Assembly (NCBI GenBank): GCA_016929465.1
Contig: JAFGIT010000354.1
Location: 1-6,680 of the forward strand
Reading direction: 5' to 3'
Source: JAFGIT01 sp016929465 [NCBI: Candidatus Coatesbacteria bacterium]
GTDB lineage: Bacteria; B130-G9
Length of the DNA: 6,680 nucleotides
In this document: one piece after another, positions 4,497-6,680 of the stretch
Position numbering within the stretch: the first letter of the stretch is position 1
How the letters are laid out: every line of letters starts with the position of its first letter
Position numbers and translations under genes: made by a program
The notes under the pieces: model-generated
What the model was told of the DNA's origin: nothing
Database searches by the model: none
What the model saw: only the letters and a program-made list of their open reading frames with translations

Positions 4497-5228
4497 ATGA
4501 CCACAGCTATGCGCTCGCTTTTCATAAGTCGGAAGGACCTCAGAAGCTACTACGGCAAGCCGCCGCTCATAACCTGGGGACTCCTATTCCCCGCGGTCCT
4601 GATCTTGGCGATATACGTTCGTGATCCCGAAAACTACCTCGCCACTGCCCCCGGTATCATAGCCATGACCCTTCTCTTTGGATGCACTTCGATGGCGGCG
4701 ATTGTGCTGACTTTCGAGAAGCGAACCGGATCGCTGCAGAGGCTCCTGCTCGCTCCTATCTCGGACAAGACCATCCTTCTCGGCAAAGGTCTCAGTGCCG
4801 CAGTCTATGGGATTGGGACGTCGCTGGTTCTGACGCTGGCCCTGGTCCTGTTCCTCGGGATGAGGATTCAGCATTTAGGTGTATTTGCACTCGGAGTGTT
4901 GTTCGGCGGGTGTATCTTCTCAATTCTCGGCCTTTGCCTTGCTGCGACGGTCCGAGAGGTCTTCGAGGCTATGACGCTCCTGAACTTCATACGGTTTCCG
5001 ATGCTCTTTATAAGCGGTGTATTCCTCCCTATAGAGAAGCTCCCGATTTGGCTCAAGCCGCTGGCTTTGGTCTCTCCGATGACTTATGTGGTTGATCTTT
5101 TGAGATTCGGCAGCCTTGGCCATTCATACTTCCCGAATTACTCGATACCGGCATCGATCGCGGTCATCTCGCTCTTTGTAGCCTGGAGGCTGGCTTTGTT
5201 CACATTCCGGACACAAGCAAGGAAGTAG
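4497..5228 (+). CDS. ABC-2 type transporter permease
   Basis: This 243-residue inner-membrane subunit is the translocation partner of the preceding ATPase. Six hydrophobic segments fit the ABC-2 fold: about 24-41, 51-72, 100-121, 126-149, 160-179 and 216-236. Family marks are the cytoplasmic FEKRTGSLQRLLLAPIS (73-89), matching the conserved E-x-x-x-G-[ST]-x-[EQ]-x-L-x-x-x-P segment, and SGVFLPIEKLPIWLKPLALV (173-192) followed by SPMTYVVDLLR (193-203), the classic loop before the last helix. ATG 4497 is preferred: it begins 1 nt after the ATPase stop, which implies translational coupling. The frame is open back to 4431, but that extension encodes an Arg/Ser-rich string and lies within ATPase codons. 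ATG 4509 is a less likely alternative. The protein is a simple half-size permease and presumably dimerises. It most resembles the DrrB/NodJ group; the substrate is unknown. Confidence 0.93.
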   Translation: MTTAMRSLFISRKDLRSYYGKPPLITWGLLFPAVLILAIYVRDPENYLATAPGIIAMTLLFGCTSMAAIVLTFEKRTGSLQRLLLAPISDKTILLGKGLSAAVYGIGTSLVLTLALVLFLGMRIQHLGVFALGVLFGGCIFSILGLCLAATVREVFEAMTLLNFIRFPMLFISGVFLPIEKLPIWLKPLALVSPMTYVVDLLRFGSLGHSYFPNYSIPASIAVISLFVAWRLALFTFRTQARK

Positions 5229-5380
5229 TCCCCGCCCTTCTTGGCGCGACCTCGCATGCACTCGGATTAGATTTACGCTATAAATAGTCGCTTTCAAGTG
5301 TTACAGTAATTTCTTCATGACCATCAACTTGACTATGTGTTATTCAAGCGGCCATCGAATTGCAGTCAGGGAGGGAGAAT
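5229..5380 (+). promoter_or_regulatory. Intergenic region and ribosome binding site before the beta-helix gene
   Basis: GGAGG at 5370-5374, inside AGGGAGGGAG (5368-5377), stands 6 nt before ATG 5381 and fixes that start over the in-frame TTG 5360. TATAAA at 5279-5284 could be a -10 box, but I find no good -35 partner; TTGACT (5329-5334) also lacks a -10 partner. A 4-bp stem just after the permease stop (CGCC 5233-5236 with GGCG 5243-5246) is too short to call a terminator. The beta-helix gene probably has its own promoter here, not resolved by eye. Confidence 0.5.
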
Positions 5381-6634
5381 ATGCCTCGGCTACTTAGCAT
5401 TTTCTTGGCGTGTGCGTTAGTCCTTTGTTGCTCGGATATGAGAATTCAAGCCGCCGAGTACGATGTCTACTTCGACGGGACGGGCGACTTCACGGCGATA
5501 CAGGATGCGATTGACGTTGCGAGCGACGGTGACGTCGTAATTGTCCATCCAGGGATCTACTACGAGAACATCCACTTTGGCGGCAAGAACATCGCGCTGC
5601 GCTCCGTCGATCCCGAGGATGAGGAGACCGTCACCTCGACCGTGATCGATGGCCAGCAGCGCGATAGCGTGGTGACCTTTGAGGGCAACGAGGATGAGAC
5701 CTGCTCCATTGCTGGATTCACGATTACGAATGGGCGCGCCGATACCGGAGGGGGAATAATCGGGGGAGATATTCTATCGAATCCAGCGGCCTACTCGATG
5801 GCGGAGATAAAGAATTGCGTTGTTACGCGGAATATAGCGGCAGGCTTGTCTTGGGGCGGCGGAGGTCTTTTCCTGTGCTATGGCCCGATTACGAATTGCA
5901 GAATAAGCGATAATCTTGCCCTGTGTGGAGGTGGATTGAGTCTCTGCAGAGGGCCGATCACGCACTGCAAGATCATCGATAACTCCGCAACCGGACTTGG
6001 CGGAGGGCTCTATGCCAGCTACGGCGCCATTTCTGGCTGCGTGATAAGCGGCAATTCAGCTGAAGATGGAGGTGGAATTTTTCACCACCGGGGGCCAATT
6101 CGCGATTGCGTCATAAGCGGGAATACAGCCGAGAACGACGCCGGTGGGCTCTATGATTGTCAAGGAACGATCAGCAACTGCGACATAGATGGCAACTCAG
6201 CCGGATGGGATGGTGGAGGTGCCCATCATTGCCGTGGAACGATGAGCGATTGTCTCATCCGTGATAACTATGCTGGAGAATATGGCGCTGGTTTATTCGC
6301 GCACTTCGGGACTCTCGATAATTGCTCAATAACCGGCAACTCCGCCGACAATTCCGGTGGGGGGGCCTACGGCTGTGATGGAATTATTGATGGTTGCTTG
6401 ATCAGAGACAATTACGCGCTTCTAAATACCGGAGGATTGTATGACTGCAACAGCATGATCATTCGCTGCGAGATATCGGGCAATTCGTCAAGCGGCAATA
6501 GCGGCGGTATTTCAGGATGCAGCGGTCTGATAGTGGATTGTCTGATAATCGAGAATTCGGCTGAGGGCAACGGAGGCGGTCTTTCATACTGCGATGGCAC
6601 CATCCGCAATTGTATTACGGAATTGTGCATTTGA
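5381..6634 (+). CDS. Secreted right-handed parallel beta-helix repeat protein, Cys-ladder type
   Basis: This 417-residue protein has a signal peptide (hydrophobic 4-17; likely cleavage after IQA, residue 24), so it is exported and probably acts at or outside the cell surface. A pectin-lyase-like N-terminal block follows: FDGTGDFTAIQDAID (31-45), GDVVIVHPGIYYENI (50-64), STVIDG (86-91) and GFTITNG (112-118). From about 143 there are eleven coils of 23-24 residues (the first is 27) with the pattern I-x-x-C-x-I-x-x-N-x-A, a Gly-rich turn, then L-x-x-C-x-G. The Asn recurs at 151, 178, 201, 225, 248, 272, 296, 320, 344, 368 and 392, an asparagine ladder. Cysteines form two further ladders (see findings). 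No polysaccharide-lyase catalytic set or anchoring domain is visible, so an adhesive or structural role is as likely as an enzymatic one. The protein stops abruptly mid-coil (NCITELCI), without the usual capping segment, which may mean truncation or frameshift. Start ATG 5381 follows a strong GGAGG site. Confidence 0.9.
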   Translation: MPRLLSIFLACALVLCCSDMRIQAAEYDVYFDGTGDFTAIQDAIDVASDGDVVIVHPGIYYENIHFGGKNIALRSVDPEDEETVTSTVIDGQQRDSVVTFEGNEDETCSIAGFTITNGRADTGGGIIGGDILSNPAAYSMAEIKNCVVTRNIAAGLSWGGGGLFLCYGPITNCRISDNLALCGGGLSLCRGPITHCKIIDNSATGLGGGLYASYGAISGCVISGNSAEDGGGIFHHRGPIRDCVISGNTAENDAGGLYDCQGTISNCDIDGNSAGWDGGGAHHCRGTMSDCLIRDNYAGEYGAGLFAHFGTLDNCSITGNSADNSGGGAYGCDGIIDGCLIRDNYALLNTGGLYDCNSMIIRCEISGNSSSGNSGGISGCSGLIVDCLIIENSAEGNGGGLSYCDGTIRNCITELCI

Positions 6635-6660
6635 CACAGATAGTCCTTATTTTATATTAT
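6631..6660 (+). promoter_or_regulatory. Predicted sigma70-like promoter at the window end
   Basis: TTGACA (6631-6636) overlaps the beta-helix stop codon, and TATTAT (6655-6660) follows after 18 bp, one mismatch from the -10 consensus. It would drive a gene beyond the window. The DNA turns sharply AT-rich here, which raises the odds of a chance match, but the perfect -35 hexamer is notable. Confidence 0.45.
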
Positions 6661-6680
6661 GTTCATAAATATGAAACATA
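6658..6680. promoter_or_regulatory. Imperfect inverted repeat next to the predicted promoter
   Basis: TATGTTCAT (6658-6666) is mirrored by ATGAAACATA (6671-6680) with one extra A and a 4-nt centre. It starts within the -10 box, where an operator would be expected. It runs to the last base of the window, so its full extent is unknown. Confidence 0.3.

Noticed and set aside
4022-4525. 167-codon minus-strand frame opposite the ABC ATPase/permease junction
   Set aside because: The plus-strand genes here have full family motifs; this is a shadow frame with no domain signature.
4682-5095. 137-codon plus-strand frame inside the permease gene
   Set aside because: It is rich in Arg/Cys/Asp and lacks hydrophobic segments, while the overlapping frame is an unmistakable ABC-2 permease.
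5317-5397. 26-codon frame from ATG 5317 overlapping the beta-helix start
   Set aside because: It has no ribosome site and no protein features, and it conflicts with the strong GGAGG site used by ATG 5381.
5800-6616. Regular spacing of about 72 bp that could suggest a CRISPR or tandem DNA repeat array
   Set aside because: The periodicity is at protein level (24-residue coils in one open frame); the DNA units are divergent and there are no constant repeats separated by unique spacers.

Overview
The window reads as chromosome of a Gram-negative-type bacterium, probably an uncultivated lineage. The clues are an exported parallel beta-helix protein of a style I associate with Planctomycetes, Sumerlaeota, Hydrogenedentes and Poribacteria metagenome bins, palindrome-rich intergenic DNA, and good Shine-Dalgarno sites in front of several genes. 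No rRNA, tRNA or single-copy marker is present, so the phylum is a guess. Every gene I accept lies on the + strand.

Layout. (1) 1-890: the 3' end of an ABC exporter gene whose membrane domain starts upstream of the window; it is followed by a GNRA-tetraloop hairpin with a short T tract and by a second GC-rich hairpin. (2) 1122-2435: an integral-membrane GT-C (PMT/ArnT-like) glycosyltransferase with its own ribosome binding site. (3) 2436-2959: about 520 bp without a convincing gene, holding a composite palindromic element, a decayed second copy of part of it exactly 90 bp downstream, a set of ATAATCA direct repeats, an 8-bp hairpin and finally an operator/promoter region. (4) 2960-5228: a putative regulatory-export cassette, made of an ArsR/SmtB-type repressor, an overlapping 48-residue cysteine-rich miniprotein, an inverted repeat and a GC hairpin, then an ABC-2 ATPase and its permease only 1 nt apart. 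(5) 5381-6634: a secreted beta-helix protein with about eleven 23-24-residue coils and two regular cysteine ladders, ending abruptly; the last 50 bp turn AT-rich and contain a good sigma70-like promoter.

How the parts may work together. The most interesting unit is ArsR / Cys-rich miniprotein / ABC-2 exporter. The repressor lacks the CxC arsenic motif but has extra cysteines at its C-terminus. The miniprotein (7 Cys and 2 His in 48 residues) has the composition of a metal or thiol-reactive ligand binder. An AGTGTATT-containing inverted repeat occurs both in front of the repressor gene and between the miniprotein and the ABC genes. This suggests, without proving it, one regulon that senses, buffers and exports a soft metal or related toxicant. 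The glycosyltransferase and the beta-helix protein fit cell-envelope and cell-surface functions and have no visible tie to that cassette.
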